From Maea johnstoni (lineage: Eukaryota > Annelida > Polychaeta > Spionida > Magelonidae), in the NCBI GenBank assembly GCA_963942565.1, contig OZ012684.1:71262749-71326748 (forward strand): 64,000 bases of DNA, given 5' to 3'. The notes beneath the pieces are model-generated. The model saw only the letters and a program-made list of their open reading frames with translations, was not told the DNA's origin and ran no database searches. Both the position numbers and the translations under genes were made by a program. Positions 24,201 through 34,499 of this stretch are shown piece after piece. Within the stretch, counting starts at the first letter, position 1, and every line of letters starts with the position of its first letter.

Positions 24201-26555
24201 TATTTAGCATTAGAGGAGAATGTCTTACTCTTTTGCATGTTGTACCATTGCATCTTTTCCTTTAAGCAGTGATGGAGAGAGAAACGTGGAGTTTTCTATT
24301 TGGTGATGTTTTAGTGTAGGAGAGAGTGCGCTTCTATTTTTCATGTCTTACCATTGCATGCTACCCTTCCTCTTCCCTCAGGCAGTGCTGGTGCTAAGAG
24401 TTTAAAGTCCCGCTTTGAGAACATTAGTGTAGGAGGAGAGAGTGTGTTTCTATTTTGCATGTCTTACAATTGCATGCTCTACCCTTCCTCTTCCCTCAGG
24501 CAGTGCTGGTGCTAAGAGTTTAAAGTCCCGCTTTGAGAACATGGCGAAGGAGCAGGAGGATGACACGAAGAAGCGGCTGGAGGAGGAGCGGGCACGAAGA
24601 CAGGCCAAGGACAAGAAGGACCGGGAAGAATCAGAGAAGCTGGCTAAGGTAAAGCATGCTACATTATACTCAATTAGGGATCGGTACTGGTACTCGATAT
24701 GATACCAAATATTGGTATTGAATAGGAAAAATATACTGTATCACTTAACCCTTCCAATGTTTCAGGGCTACTTTTTTCCAAAGCACAAGGACGCAAAGGT
24801 TTTTGTAAACCATCTGAACCCTGTCATATTGGTATTCATTGGATAGCTCTCGCTCGCTGAGTACTGTCAGATGAGTATGAATATGCCAGGGTTCCAGTCA
24901 TTTTTGGGGGTTTTTGCACCTATTTGCACCAGCTGCATAAGGGTTAAGATATGTTATACGGATACTGCTAGATTTGACATAATTGCTACCCAGACATCTC
25001 CACAGGCAGTTTGCTAGTTATTAGCAAAATATTTAAAGTACACAGTGAAAAATCTAACCAAATTTAGTCTGATGTGAAGCAGGAAGTAACTTTAAGAAAA
25101 TCGTTAAGATATTTTATTGTTAAGGAAATATTGATATTGTATTGTTTCATAAAATGGTTCAAAAGTGCCAATCCCTATACTCGGGTCAAGGGTATGACTA
25201 CATGGCTAGCAAATGTATATATGCCTGAAGAAATGAATTGCAGGATTTTATGTGAAATTTTATGTGAAATTATTTTTTCCAAATGAATTTTCCTAAACAT
25301 TTTCCTTTGAACAGTATTGTGTGATTTTTTTGTTGATTAGGAGAGAGAGGCGAAAGAGAAGGTGGAACCTAAAGAGCCACCTCGGGAGGCTCCAAAATCT
25401 CCCGAACCCAGCAACACATCAACTCCTCAACTCCAGTCCTCAATGGCACCTGAAGAAGCGTATGAAGAAGCAGCAGCCGTGTACAATGAACCTGAAGAAG
25501 CAGCAGACGTGTACAATGAACCTGAAGAACCGATCTATGAACTAGAACCAGAACCAGCAGTACGAGCACCATCACCAGTAAGTACATCACGCCTTGTATT
25601 AGCCCTTACGCTGCTGGTGGCTAATTTGGCCATTACAAAATGATGCAAAAATAATGAAAATGACAAAAAACCTTGTACATGGGTACTCATCTGACAGTAC
25701 TCAGAGAGGGCTTTCCAATGAATAGCTCTCACTGAGTATACTCAGATGACTACGCATATGCCAGTCTTTCATTAGTTTTTTCAGGGTTCTGCATCATTTC
25801 ATATTGGCAAAAATAAGCCACCTCCAGCATAAGGGTTGAGAGGTCCTACCATGTGATAAAAAATTTCTCTAGTCAAAAGTTTTTATTGCTTAATTAGCAT
25901 TTTTGCATTATTTAGCAGTCTACCAGATACATGCAGGCAACCATTCATTTATTATGATCTCTACCTATGTATAAGCTGAGTTACCAGCAGAGGTATTTCC
26001 ATTTAAGACACATTTAGTTGAACTGTTAGTAACAGTGTTTCCATCTCTCTACAAAGAAGGGAAGCTTTGAATAGATTGCCTGATAGGTAAAAAAAAAAGG
26101 AAGCCATTCCCTTTATTGCTTTTGTTGAATTTTTTCAGCCTGCAGCCTCGCCACCTGTGAGTCCAGTAGCTGAAGCAGCAGCAGTCCAGGCTGAGGAGGA
26201 AGAGGATTTGTATGAGGAACCACCCCAGGTAGCAGGGGGAAAGCTACCCGTAGCTGTGGCACTCTATGACTACCAAGCTGGTGAGTGTTATTCTCTCTCT
26301 CTCTCTCTCNNNNNNNNNNNNNNNNNNNNNNNNNNNNNNNNNNNNNNNNNNNNNNNNNNNNNNNNNNNNNNNNNNNNNNNNNNNNNNNNNNNNNNNNNNN
26401 NNNNNNNNNNNNNNNNNNNNNNNNNNNNNNNNNNNNNNNNNNNNNNNNNNNNNNNNNNNNNNNNNNNNNNNNNNNNNNNNNNNNNNNNNNNNNNNNNNNN
26501 NNNNNNNNNTCTATTATTATTATTATTATTATTATTATCATTGTTGTTATTATTA

Positions 26556-26599
<44 letters not shown>

Positions 26600-26634
26600 G
26601 CTACTACTACTATTGTTATTTTCATTATTATTAA

Positions 26635-26666
<32 letters not shown>

Positions 26667-26870
26667 CATTATTATTATTATTATTATTGTCATTTTCATT
26701 GTCATCACCATCATCATTATTATTATCATTATTGTCATAATAATCATTCCATTACTGTCATTTTCATTAAATCTTTATGTTATTTTCAGATTGATCCTGG
26801 ATGGTGGAGAGGGAAGTGCAGGGGAAAGGAAGGACTTTTCCCAGCAAACTACGTGGAGATTAGAGACTGA
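12165..26870 (+). CDS. CTTN: Cortactin (CTTN-type), 15 visible coding exons
   Basis: Cortactin binds F-actin through its repeats and Arp2/3 through an N-terminal acidic DDW motif. It stabilises branched actin at the cell cortex and recruits partners through its C-terminal SH3 domain. The spliced frame gives MWKASAG, then [12 protein letters not shown] (Arp2/3 site), six 37-residue repeats of [14 protein letters not shown] type plus a half repeat, a charged helix ([15 protein letters not shown]), a Pro/Tyr-rich linker with two VYNEP motifs, and an SH3 domain (ALYDYQA to [12 protein letters not shown]). The length would be about 561 residues, against about 550 in vertebrates, if the missing SH3 exon adds about 19. 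Every junction keeps frame except the one across the N gap. Introns alternate between phase 0 (after DK) and phase 1 (before D). Repeats 4-6 lack the internal phase-0 intron. Introns not listed separately hold nothing I recognise. Confidence 0.97.
14091..14164 (+). CDS. CTTN: Cortactin exon: [15 protein letters not shown]
   Basis: The acceptor is TCTTTTGTAG. It encodes the conserved [20 protein letters not shown] segment and ends with two bases of a codon before GTAAGT. Confidence 0.96.
15258..15440 (-). mobile_element. Interspersed element family 2, diverged inverted copy
   Basis: In the intron before the repeat-1 exon. It is read against the reverse complement of the copy at 15908: shared TTGAAAATAACTTTG, TTCACAAAATAT and GTATTCTGTAGAATATT-type blocks. 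The ends are not clear. Confidence 0.45.
15569..15698 (+). CDS. CTTN: Cortactin exon: end of N-terminus, start of repeat 1
   Basis: It completes an Asn codon, then [12 protein letters not shown] and the first half-repeat [16 protein letters not shown]. It ends in phase 0 before GTAAGC. Confidence 0.96.
15908..16102 (+). mobile_element. Interspersed element family 2, reference copy
   Basis: It begins TTAACCCATTAATGCCCACAG and ends GGTGTTAATGGGTT, short terminal inverted repeats of the form TTAACCCATTAA...TTAATGGGTT. Internal blocks (GCAGCCTGACAAATTTGAT, CCAACAACAATCCTTCA, TTTTGTAAAATCATTCTTAA) recur at 22329, 41518 and 54200. It is probably a non-autonomous DNA element. Confidence 0.65.
17507..17617 (+). 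CDS. CTTN: Cortactin exon: second half of repeat 1, first half of repeat 2
   Basis: It reads [19 protein letters not shown], then [18 protein letters not shown]. At 111 nt (37 codons) it is exactly one repeat length, with both ends in phase 0. Confidence 0.96.
18376..18430 (+). CDS. CTTN: Cortactin exon: second half of repeat 2
   Basis: [18 protein letters not shown] plus the first base of Asp. It is 55 nt, phase 0 to phase 1, with donor GTAAGA. Confidence 0.95.
19058..19113 (+). CDS. CTTN: Cortactin exon: first half of repeat 3
   Basis: [19 protein letters not shown]. It is 56 nt, phase 1 to phase 0, with acceptor TTTTCAG and donor GTGAGT. Confidence 0.95.
19513..19567 (+). CDS. CTTN: Cortactin exon: second half of repeat 3
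   Basis: [18 protein letters not shown] plus one base. It is 55 nt, like the matching exon of repeat 2, with donor GTCAGT. Confidence 0.95.
20075..20185 (+). CDS. CTTN: Cortactin exon: complete repeat 4
   Basis: [19 protein letters not shown], then [18 protein letters not shown]. Both half-repeats are in one 111-nt exon, phase 1 to 1. The RQDK.ALGWDH wording is shared with one vertebrate repeat, so repeat identities look conserved by position. GC content is clearly higher than in the neighbouring exons. Confidence 0.96.
22329..22565 (+). mobile_element. Interspersed element family 2, copy
   Basis: In the large intron between repeats 4 and 5. It runs TTAACCTATTCATGCCTGCAG to CAGGCATGAATAGTTTAAC, a clear terminal inverted repeat of about 17 bp. 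Confidence 0.7.
22884..22994 (+). CDS. CTTN: Cortactin exon: complete repeat 5
   Basis: [19 protein letters not shown], then [18 protein letters not shown]. The usual [10 protein letters not shown] reads [10 protein letters not shown] here. It is 111 nt, phase 1 to 1. Confidence 0.96.
23200..23366 (+). CDS. CTTN: Cortactin exon: repeat 6 and first half of repeat 7
   Basis: [18 protein letters not shown], the divergent [20 protein letters not shown], then [18 protein letters not shown]. It is 167 nt, phase 1 to 0. The donor GTTTGT is weaker than the others in this gene. Confidence 0.95.
23759..23825 (+). CDS. CTTN: Cortactin exon: last half-repeat
   Basis: [19 protein letters not shown] and IQG plus one base. 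It corresponds to the truncated last repeat of cortactins. The donor is GTATGT. Confidence 0.94.
24205..24425 (+). repeat. Duplicated acceptor and exon start: decoy copies
   Basis: The 113 bp at 24313-24425 match 24426-24538, which contain the real acceptor (24498-24499) and the first 39 nt of the next exon. The decoy AG is at 24380-24381. The first 40 exon-like bases are identical through GAGAACAT. An older, degenerate third copy lies at about 24205-24280 (TTTTGCATG...ACCATTGCATC...TTTAAGCAGTG). Splicing into the decoy would add residues ISVGGESV and soon reach a stop, so it is expected to be skipped or to trigger decay. Confidence 0.85.
24500..24648 (+). CDS. CTTN: Cortactin exon: charged helical region
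   Basis: It completes Ser, then [20 protein letters not shown] and a Lys/Glu/Arg-rich helix ([19 protein letters not shown]), the usual coiled-coil segment after the repeats. It is 149 nt, ending in phase 0. The copy of its start upstream is described separately. Confidence 0.95.
24746..24947 (-). mobile_element. Interspersed element family 1, copy b
   Basis: In a cortactin intron. It begins TTAACCCTTCCAATG and ends GCATAAGGGTTAA, with the shared block TGGTATTCATTGGATAGCTC inside. It is inverted relative to the copy at 8614. Confidence 0.7.
25341..25577 (+). CDS. CTTN: Cortactin exon: Pro/Tyr-rich linker
   Basis: 79 codons in phase 0. It is rich in Pro and Glu ([16 protein letters not shown]), followed by a tandem acidic Tyr repeat ([17 protein letters not shown], then [18 protein letters not shown]). 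The tyrosines sit where vertebrate cortactin is phosphorylated by Src-family kinases; YNEP fits SH2-type binding sites. The repeat at DNA level (GTGTACAATGAACCTGAAGA twice) points to recent internal duplication. Confidence 0.93.
25601..25838. mobile_element. Interspersed element family 1, copy c (palindromic form)
   Basis: Both ends carry the same family end: CCCTTACGCTGCTGGTGGCT on the left and AGCCACCTCCAGCATAAGGG on the right. The copy is therefore a head-to-head inverted repeat rather than a simple one. Confidence 0.7.
26139..26280 (+). CDS. CTTN: Cortactin exon: linker end and start of SH3
   Basis: Acidic segment [13 protein letters not shown], then [10 protein letters not shown], the first strand of the SH3 domain with the ALYDY signature. 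It ends in phase 1 before GTGAGT. The next visible exon begins in phase 0, so an exon is missing between them. Confidence 0.95.
26285..26309. repeat. TC microsatellite at gap edge
   Basis: A pure TC run follows the donor GTGAGT and stops at the assembly gap. Confidence 0.85.
26310..26509. other. Assembly gap (200 N)
   Basis: Exactly 200 N, probably a placeholder of unknown true size. It is flanked by TC and TTA microsatellites that would hinder assembly. The SH3 exon expected here (about 56 nt, phase 1 to 0, with an acidic DDE...DPDD-type stretch in relatives) is missing from the visible sequence on both sides. Confidence 0.95.
26510..26770. repeat. TTA/TCA trinucleotide microsatellite
   Basis: About 250 bp of TTA repeats with TCA and TTG interruptions, running to just before the last cortactin acceptor. 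Tyr- or Leu-rich open frames across it are artefacts. Confidence 0.95.
26790..26870 (+). CDS. CTTN: Cortactin terminal coding exon: end of SH3
   Basis: [20 protein letters not shown], then YVEIRD and TGA at 26868-26870. It has the SH3 GWW and ALYDY-partner PANYV motifs. The acceptor is TATTTTCAG. The protein ends one residue after the usual YVELR. Confidence 0.96.
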   Translation: MDPGWWRGKCRGKEGLFPANYVEIRD

Positions 26871-27323
26871 GATACAGCTCTTTTCCATTGCAATACTTCA
26901 AATGGGACTCTCTGATCACAGCAAATTAAGATACTACTTTGACATTGATTACTTGTGTGGAGGTGGAAGACTGTGATTTCCACTGAATTTTTCCAATGAA
27001 ATGTTATTACTGGACCATTACTACGTGATTAAGTAATCAAAGACTGTATATACTCTGGAATTTTTTTAAATGTTTGCAGGAAGGATTATTGTGAAAAATA
27101 AATACACTTTGTGATGTATTACAAATTCATGCATGAAGAATATTACTCTTGATTGCATAAATGGCACCAAATTAAGAATATTTCCTACAGAAATTATAAA
27201 TCATGTAGGATTTCCTGACAGTTGATCACTGGAATGAATGGTTAATTCTTAAAGACAATCATACATTGTACTCTTCGTTTGACCTACTTATCTTTGATAA
27301 CTCTAGAATGGTATTATAATAAA
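26871..27323 (+). other. Cortactin 3' UTR with polyadenylation signals
   Basis: Consensus AATAAA hexamers occur at 27097-27102 and 27318-27323. A further cluster (AAATAAAATAAAA) lies at about 29149. The first is the most likely end; longer isoforms are possible. Confidence 0.55.
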
Positions 27324-29509
27324 GACTAGGGTTTTACTCTGTGGGTGATTACACAAATAGATTTATACAATTGATATTCTTTTGATTGTTCTACTCACCT
27401 GCCGATGCTGCATGATGTTGGCAATTACAACAAAAATAAGGTTCATTGAGATTTTTGTCTGTGAGCCAGTGTGAGGTGGCTGGGATGGAAGGGTGGGTTG
27501 GTGAATCATCCAAATTAAAGTGATGTATGAAATACTTTGTAAGGTCATGTTATGAATTCATCAAGAGCCTAGACATATTTCTCAAAAAAGCAGGTAAAGA
27601 TTCCATTAATATTAAGTAAACATTTCACCGAACATACTATACTAACACAGGGCATCTTTTAGCCAAGGACACCAGGACATTTCCGTTTAGAAATTGAACG
27701 TGAGCATAAGGCATGAACGATTTATCCTGTGTGTTTTGTGATTATCTGGCTATGATCATAACTCCTAGTTGATTCATCAGCTTAGCTGACATTAACCATC
27801 TAGGATATAAGGACTAGTAGCTATAACCGGTCTTGCAATTTATACAAGGGAAATTACCTTTACCTGAATTTATACACTTACAGCATATGTGTTTCGTACA
27901 CAAATCTTTCAATCACTGATCACCATGCTTAGTATTAATTATTGTATTAGTATATACCAACATTTCATTAAACTCATCTTAGAATGAGAGGTACTAGACT
28001 ATTTCTTTATCTGTAGACTCTGTATAGAGACAAGCATCAAAAGTACTTTATATGTAATACTAGTCCAAAATGACTTATTATGAATTATTTCCTAAAATCA
28101 TGAAATGAAAGTTGCCTTCCTTGAAATATACTTATAAGAAATTAGTTTGGCCTATTAAGTATTCTATGAAGTTGTCTGCTGATCTAGCCTTTATCAGTAT
28201 GACACATAACCATGAAAGGATAGGTGGAAATTAGGCACTATGGGCAGATATCTTAACAGATATGTAGGTGGTATTTTAGCTACTCGTCATTTAAGCATCT
28301 AGCTGATTCTATGAAACAACATGTCTTTTCCATGACATACTGCACTAAGTTACATATAGTAAATGTCATTACAAACCGTTTAGTTTGAAGAGATAAGAAA
28401 GGTAGACAGCGCATCAGTTTTAGCTTGGTATGCCAGTGATGGGACTTCAAATACTGATTAAACACTTACATTAAAGTGCGATTATGTAAAGGGTGCCAAG
28501 GCAATCTTGTTGATGTGCAAATATATTCTTTATCAAAGGTCTTTCAGAGAAATATTTAAAGAAACATGCTCACAATAGTATTACACAGAACAACCTTCAT
28601 TCATTAAATTTCCTGTAACTTCTTTAATTGTTTTGCAACTTTTCAGACCATGAACGTTTTTGATGTAATGTATCTCATGTAAATTATAGTAGGTCCCAAA
28701 CTAATTGGGGTTTTCTAATAACAGTCAGATATTATCTAATTATGTGATGTTATTAAGTGATATTAATTGCAGGTAACTTGCATGAAAGATGATAGACTAG
28801 TGCTTCCAATAAAATATCCTGCTTTACTTGTGATTATTTAACCTAGAGTGGCAGAGCCATTATAAAATACAGATTTAATATGTTATATGTCAGAAATTTG
28901 GTTTTGAATGAAAAAAATCTTTATTTTCTCAAGCTGTCAGTGTAATTTTAAAGATAGGAAATGTACTGATGCGATGTATGTACATGTAATTAGTAAGTGA
29001 TGTCCATTGCATGTAATGGAGTCCTGTGCTGCTACCTTTGTAGCAAGATTATCGGTAAAATACTTTTAAGATGATTTAAAGTATGATGTTCTTTAAACAT
29101 CTTTTTCTTGTTTTGAAAAGTGCCATGATGTAAAAAATGATCATCATGAAATAAAATAAAACCAGCAAGAAGAGCTAGAGTTTCTCTTATTATTTAGAGG
29201 CCACTAAGAAAAGATGATGTTTCATAAGTTATTTCATTTTTCATCAAGATTTTACCATCTCTTGTGGTGACTCTGAAATCAAGATAATGTTGTGATATAC
29301 TATAGAATCAAAAATAAAAATAAAATGTATGTTTTGCACAGATTATACTAATAAGATTAATCTCCCAGTGCATGCAGAGTTTGTATACAAGCAGAGTATG
29401 TAGAGAACATAAAATGCCTATGGAAACCCTCAAAAATATCTCTATTTTCATGGCGAGTATAAATGAATGAGGTATGTGGTTTTGAAATAAACTTAATGTA
29501 CAACACCTA
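27324..29509. other. Intergenic or extended 3' UTR
   Basis: AT-rich with no convincing exon or element ends. It could be 3' UTR up to about 29160 if the distal signals are used. Confidence 0.5.
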
Positions 29510-30881
29510 GGCCCAATTTCACTAAGCGGGTTTACGTAGACCGGGTTTAAGTGCTGAGGACTGGTCTTGAAGTTACCACACTTTGACCCGCTAGACACTT
29601 AGAAATTATATGATTCTAAATTATAGAATTTCTATTAGGTAAACTTATATATTGGCAATTATTACTGATGAAAGCAAGCATACTTGAAAATTGATTTTTT
29701 CTTTCTGTTTTGATAAAGTTAAAGAGAAAACCCAAGTGGTGTATAATTTGATGCATCTTAATATGAGAAGTTAGATACCAAATGGAAGAAAATCTTAAGA
29801 TAATTTATCAGGATATATTATAGGATATTTCATATTTTGATCTCATAAACTAAAACTATTAGATGAAAGTATATATTATAGAAAACAAACATTTTCCAGA
29901 TAGTAAAATATCAAGGGTAATCTGAGAAGTATGAAATATTATTAACTTCTCAGTTTAATTATATGAACAGATAAATGACAAAATACTGCTTTGTAATGGA
30001 TAGTTTGTAATCAAAATATATTCATTTATATACTCATTTACATTTATGTATTTGGGGTAGTTAACAGGCAAGTGATTCCCTCAATCTACCTTTTTACAAC
30101 CTTTCAGGCTTAGATAGTCCTTACTCCATACATCTTGAAAATGCTGCGATTTGCCATAGAGCTAATAAAATAATGAATAAAGACTGCAAAATACTTGTCG
30201 CAAAATATACCATAATCACATAAAATGATGATATTTTCATATATGTAAAAAGACAACCTATTACCAGTCTCCTACCAAAATACATAATTCTTTTGAAATA
30301 AAGATTAATAGTGAATTACAAAATTTATATCTAGTAATTCTGCCATTTCACCCACATTTACTTGATATCTATTCATAATTAAAATAGCATCAATCTTTAC
30401 TTAAAATGAATTAAACCCTTCCTGGTCTAAGTGTGGCCACAAAGACATGAACCACTAGCTGCTATATACAGAATTGTCAGAAATATTCAGTTATCTATTT
30501 TTCACCAACAGCCATTCAAATAGCTCAAAATCATTCAGAACATATATCCTCTCTGTAACATAATCTTTTTCTGACTTAAAAACCATTCCCTTACCAATTA
30601 TATCCTTTTTAAGAGAAAAAATGCTTAACTAAACCACCCCCTACCCTAGTCTAGTTGTGACCATACTTGTTACTACACTTAGACCCGTCCTCCAACTTAA
30701 ACCACCTTAGCGAAATCGGAAAAGTTAGTACCCTACTTAGTACCCTGCTTGTGACCAGACTTAGACCAGTGGTTTAAACCTCCTTAGCGAAACCGGACTA
30801 AAGTTAGTACCCTACTTAGTACCCTACTTGAGACCGGGTCTCCCTAGTACCAGGTTTAAACCTGCTTAGTGAAATTGGGCC
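29510..30881. mobile_element. Harbinger-like non-autonomous element, 1.37 kb
   Basis: The ends are GGCCCAATTTCACTAAGCGG and GCTTAGTGAAATTGGGCC, perfect over at least 17 bp. They are flanked by direct CTA trinucleotides (29507-29509, 30882-30884). GG...CC ends with a 3-bp duplication fit PIF/Harbinger elements (inference). The right 250 bp contain sub-repeats of GTTAGTACCCTACTTAGTACCCT and further AAACC(T)CCTTAGCGAAA copies that echo the terminus. No transposase frame is present. Confidence 0.75.
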
Positions 30882-30884
30882 CTA

Positions 30885-33539
30885 GAGGTCCTGACATGGG
30901 ATTATAGTGGACCGCATATTTGCTCCGTAGCAATACCAGTGCATTCATCGTAAGACAATATAAAATATAAATAACCCTCTATAATTATAATATATATTTT
31001 CAATTCCAAACCACAGAGTGATGGCAATATCTTGATAACCCTATTGACCTATCCCCAACTTAGACCATATTTGGTAATTAGATATTTAAAGATATGCATG
31101 TGTACTTTGTGTAACAGCCTTCACCTACATTGGTAAAATGCCCCTTTCTTGTAATTTCGCTTGAGTGATTTCTTAAAAACTGAATACCATTTTCAAACCA
31201 GTCTTGGTATATCAGTACTGAGGACGAAATGTGCCCATTTATTCCCGAAACTTATCTTAACCTACTTATTTCAGAATGAAGCTACATTACATCCTGAATT
31301 CTTATTTACAAATAATGCCCCATATTTTGCCAAAACAGAGACTTAATAAATGAGAAGAGTAATTGTTATTGGGATGGGATCAACTCACTCTCCAGGGACT
31401 AGATTCATATTGCAAGAATGAGTGGAATAAAGAGATCAGATTCACAGACCAAAGAGAAGGCAACAATACAATGTCTTGTGTCAGGTCCAACAGTAGAATA
31501 ATTTATTTCACCACAAATGACAATGTTTCAGTGAAACGAACAAGTGATGGACCCTTGATGAAGGGTCAGTGCGACCCCTCTCTGAAAAATTACATCAGAT
31601 TGCATAATAAGTAATAAAGACACACTTTATTATCTCTACAGTCAATGTGGTGGCTTCTGCTACAAAACCTGAATGCAATACAAAGTTGAATGAGATGGTT
31701 ATATGCTATGCTATTTTATTCCTAAATTACAATTAACCACCAACATATTCTAACTATGGTAAGTCATTAGCTCTTGTAATCTAAGTGTTACTTTATAACA
31801 TAGACAACATGCATACGAATATCCCCCGTATGTCACAATACACATTGCTCTTTCACAAAATACCACCTTGTGCAATTGAAAATGTGTTCACTTTGTTTCT
31901 GCTTTTAATGATTTATCCCTTAATGATATATGTATTGTTATTTCGTTATTGCCTGAAGTTTGTAATTTATCATTTATAATTCATACCATTTTAAAATCTA
32001 TGATAAATAAAGTGGAATTAGAACATATCACCTAACTTTTTTTATTCTGAGAAAAAGCTGATAGGGTAGTGTGATGGTTCAAGATGTCCCCCTTATATAT
32101 CAGGTTTGTTGCCCCTAAAACTTGTACACACGCACAAGAAATGACAAATACTGAGCTTAAAGGCCATCCTTAAAACACACTTATTTTGTAGCCTCACTAC
32201 ATCATTTCTAGGATGGGAGCATGGTGTTACTGTTAAAATGTATCAACTTTCACGATCATGTGACCCAATCATACAGAATTTCATCTCATTGCAGAAACCG
32301 CATATTTTGTAGCCTCAATTCAAAATCTTTAAGATGAGAGCATATTGGTACTTCGTTAAAAGTATCAACTTAAATGATCATGCGATCCAATCATGTATTA
32401 TTTCAGGTGATTTTTCTGAAATTTCTAGGTAGGAAATTCTATTTTATGATTTATCCTAATATATTCTATTATTCATATTAATACTCCACAACTTCATAAG
32501 TTTTTGAAGGGATTGTTATTCTATACAATAACTATAGCTAGTTCTGTAAACACTACATGTTAGAAAACTACTATATCATTTATAATCATACGTGACTTGT
32601 AGTCACAAATTAAAAAGGTTAATTATTTACATCACAAACATGGTCCTTATGATTTTCACTTCTAAGCAAACAAATGGTAAATCAGCCATCACAATAACCT
32701 CTGCATTGATTTAATTCTTTAAATAAAACTGATAAAATTTAAGTAGAGGCCTCTAATAAAGGATATGTTACAGTGCACAGAAAATCTAAGTTAAATTTTC
32801 TTAATACAAGAATTTTCTTTGTGCAGAACAAAGACATCCTTGGTACTGCTAAGGTGGCTTAAAGCATAACAAATAGCAAAACCACATCTTAACAAAAGAC
32901 TTCACTGGTGTCCATTAAGAAATGGATCAAGTTCACGATTATGCTTTGACTTTCGAATGCATGCGGGGATGAATTTCTTCATACCTGAGGTATTTGGTAT
33001 TCTTTCTAACAGACAAGGACATTAACTCAATGTGCAAATACTAAGAACCTATTACAAATACCACACACCTATCTGATAGGCTTTAGTGTTGGAGTCTACC
33101 ATGCCTATACTACATATGTTTGAAATTTGCTCCAAATAACAAGGCAATTTACATCATGAGCAAGCATGAGTATCAATATGCCATAACTTTTATCAACTGA
33201 TTGAAACATAGACATCAGTCAACTGACCATTTTTGTAATGTGCTTTTGAACATTATAGTTGGAAAGGGTGCAATAACAAATATCAAATTTTATTAAAATC
33301 GTTATAAAATGAATTATCACATACCAATGCATTAAATCACATTTAAACTTCACTACACAACCATCAAGACATATGCATGCTTTTATTGAAAGCTATATTG
33401 TGTGACTGCTATCTTTATTGAGATGTTAGATGAGCAGAAGCACCGCACCAAATAAATATGCACATAAGCAGGCTTGATTATTTTGACATAGAAAATCATA
33501 TTTGAATCAGAAAAATAAACAGTAAGCATACTTGATGGT
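30885..33539. other. AT-rich intergenic stretch
   Basis: No gene supported. Two loosely similar blocks near 32170 and 32290 (TATTTTGTAGCCTCA followed by GAGCAT and GATCATG(T/C)GA) suggest a diverged local duplication of about 120 bp. Confidence 0.5.
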
Positions 33540-33551
33540 TACAATAACAAA

Positions 33552-33820
33552 ACAAGGGAGACGCCAATGGCGCCAAGAGTTCGTTATACTTCTTAATTTT
33601 TTAATTGTTCGTATTTGGTAATTTTATGACGCTTTGGTTTTAAGTAATTGGTAAATAGTAAATTGTTTGTTATTGGTTTTTTTGTTTTAGTGGTTCTGTT
33701 AACTTATGTTGCTAGGCCTCCTATTTTTTTGTTATTTATTTAGTGTTCTTTGGACACGCAAAAGTCTATGAAACCTCTATTTGGACACCCTGTTTCCAAA
33801 AATTGGCTAAGACCATGCAT
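33552..33820 (-). mobile_element. Interspersed element family 4, inverted copy
   Basis: The 50 bp at 33751-33800 are the exact reverse complement of 53150-53199, followed on both by the GGCTAAGAC/GTCTTAGCC end. The left part (AGACGCCAATGGCGCCAAGAG) resembles 56065-56085, so two different repeats may be nested here. Confidence 0.6.
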
Positions 33821-33990
33821 TGTAGCTAGGCTAGTCAGAGAGATGTCTCCCATGGAAAGGGCCAGCAGGGCTTGGATGGTTCGTCCACCATAGTTTTAGC
33901 CAGCAGGGTGTCTGGGTGTCATTTTGCACACCCTAACCCTAAAATACCACCCTTTAGGACACACTAACAACATCTCATAGGCTGAGTCCA

Positions 33991-34157
33991 TTAACCCTTC
34001 CCAATACTGAGGCCCTTGTCATGTAGGTATTCATTGGAAAGCTCTTGCTGAGTACACTGAGATGAGTACCACGTGCCAGGGTTTCAGTCATTTTTTAAAA
34101 GATATTTTGCATTATTTAGTATATAGGCCAAATTTGCCACCAACAGCATAAGGGTTG
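33991..34157 (-). mobile_element. Interspersed element family 1, copy d
   Basis: It runs TTAACCCTTCCCAATACTGA to GCATAAGGGTTGA, with the shared GGTATTCATTGGAAAGCTC block. Confidence 0.7.
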
Positions 34158-34289
34158 ATGCCAAAATCTTCCTTTTTCTTTTAGTTACATCACAGTGATC
34201 AGTGTTTTTGAGAAAGTAATTGAAGGAGAAACAAAATTCTATATATTGTGGTAATATTTTGCCATTTCAATTAACGAGCACTTTGCACA

Positions 34290-34440
34290 CTATTAAACTG
34301 CATACCATTATTTGGATATCCCATTCCTATCAACAACTCCCTAAAATGACAGCTTCTCATCCATATGCAAAAATTAAACTGTGCATCATAAGCAGCTGCC
34401 TGTTAATCGCATTACTTAATATGCACGGGTCTACATTATT
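34290..34440. mobile_element. Interspersed element family 3, copy a
   Basis: It shares ATATGCAAAAATTAAACTG, GTGCATCA(T)AAG.CAGCTGCCT and GCATTACTTAATATGC with the copies at about 43340-43540 and 44150-44370. Confidence 0.55.
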
Positions 34441-34499
34441 CAGAACTCAAAACAAATGATTCTCCTTCAAATCTCTCAGGGTAGGTTAGGCTGAAATAC

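Noticed and set aside
24442-24702. 86-codon frame starting at an ATG inside the duplicated intron segment
   Set aside because: It enters the cortactin exon through the intron; the true junction is at 24500.
26113-26870. Open frames of up to 237 codons across the N gap
   Set aside because: They run through N and TTA repeats; only the flanking exon parts are real.
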